64,000 bases of DNA from Hyphomonadaceae bacterium (GTDB lineage Bacteria > Pseudomonadota > Alphaproteobacteria > Caulobacterales > Aquidulcibacteraceae), in the NCBI GenBank assembly GCA_021731815.1, contig JAKFWO010000028.1:58881-122880 (forward strand), written 5' to 3'. A program made the translations under genes and the position numbers. The notes under the pieces are model-generated. The model worked only from the letters and a program-made list of their open reading frames with translations. It was not told where the DNA came from and made no database searches. Each line of letters opens with the position of its first letter. Position 1 is the stretch's first letter. Of this stretch, positions 63,732 to 64,000 are shown in pieces.

Positions 63732-64000
63732 ATGCTTCGGTCATTGCTCTGCTCGGTCTCGGTGCTGGCGTTTCAGGTCGCATTGGGTTCGGGTGCCACA
63801 TCGCATTCAGACGCGCCGTATTCATACGCGCCGCATCCAACCGCACCCATGTCATGGGTCTCGCAGGTTTTTGCCGGGCACATTGCTTATGCCCAGGTCC
63901 CGCCTCCCGGGGGTGGAGACGACGATGACGACGATGATGACGGGGACGATGACGACGGTGGGGATCCCGACGGTGGGGATCCCGACGGTGGGGATGGCGA
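63732..64000 (+). CDS. Exported Asp-rich protein, 3' end beyond window
   Basis: The frame is open for 89 codons from ATG 63732, with GGAG five bases upstream, to the right edge. The N-terminus looks like a signal peptide with cleavage possibly as late as AYAQ (about residue 58). The next part is PPPGGG, a run of eight Asp, DGDDDDG, and then DGGDP repeats. This resembles an acidic, possibly Ca2+-binding linker ahead of a larger domain. The rest of the protein, and so its class, lies outside the window. It is divergent from the sigma factor. Confidence 0.6.
   Translation, partial: MLRSLLCSVSVLAFQVALGSGATSHSDAPYSYAPHPTAPMSWVSQVFAGHIAYAQVPPPGGGDDDDDDDDGDDDDGGDPDGGDPDGGDG
63956..64000. repeat. 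15-bp tandem repeat encoding DGGDP
   Basis: CGGTGGGGATCCCGA occurs at 63956-63970 and 63971-63985, and a third copy with changes runs to the window edge. The period is in frame. Confidence 0.9.

Overview
The window is GC-rich chromosomal DNA from a flagellated, Gram-negative alphaproteobacterium. The evidence is a fliL-fliM-DUF6468-motE flagellar block, an F1Fo-ATPase inhibitor zeta subunit, a TIGR02301 protein, an rsmB-rpe-heparinase gene order, and a groESL promoter that matches the alphaproteobacterial RpoH consensus next to a CIRCE element. The order cannot be fixed from sequence alone. There is no prophage, insertion sequence, CRISPR array or rRNA operon. Almost all of the window is dense, operon-like housekeeping DNA with many ATGA start/stop overlaps.

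Layout. 1-7902: flagellar region. A minus-strand block (large periplasmic protein running off the left edge, motE, DUF6468, fliM, fliL) diverges from a plus-strand rod/L-ring operon (flgF, flgG, flgA, flgH) behind a well-formed sigma-54 promoter. 8045-13740: gamma carbonic anhydrase, GNAT, tRNA-Ala(CGC), tsaE, divergent polysaccharide deacetylase, rppH, rdgB, hemW. 13783-23163 (minus): ruvX, a membrane sugar-nucleotide dehydratase, heparinase-like protein, rpe, glycine-zipper lipoprotein, rsmB, GNAT, proC, ybjN. 23382-28592 (minus): alaS, a one-TM protein, mlaC, a lipoprotein. 28731-40369: heat-shock groESL, then the outer-membrane biogenesis operon lptD-surA-pdxA-rsmA-hydrolase and a lytic transglycosylase. 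40376-46192: chemoreceptor, a small outer-membrane barrel with a Cys-containing partner, a response regulator, coaD. 46553-57891: lipoprotein hydrolase, pyk, membrane glycosyltransferase, chorismate mutase, MFS transporter, TIGR02301, small unknowns, nuclease, hisE, ATPase zeta subunit, grxC, nitrilase-like hydrolase, SRPBCC protein.

57906-64000 is the most unusual part. It has an ECF sigma factor with a co-transcribed membrane anti-sigma factor, a porin, an unassigned P-loop NTPase followed by an ABC-exporter-like protein that has lost its ATPase motifs, and a secreted Asp-rich protein running off the right edge. All four transcription units here begin with the same two-block motif, GGAAT-N16/17-CGTT, correctly oriented and placed upstream of each unit. 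The same motif was not found in the other intergenic regions read. I infer a compact, autoregulated envelope-stress-type ECF regulon of undescribed function.

A second theme is short perfect or near-perfect tandem duplications (12-21 bp, 2-4 copies) scattered through the window. All those inside genes have periods divisible by three, while some intergenic ones (13 and 14 bp) do not. Several starts were moved to internal codons (fliL, rpe, glycine-zipper lipoprotein, mlaC, MCP, surA, 46553 hydrolase, zeta subunit, porin, sigma factor) on Shine-Dalgarno or signal-peptide evidence. All function calls come from reading the sequences, without database searches.
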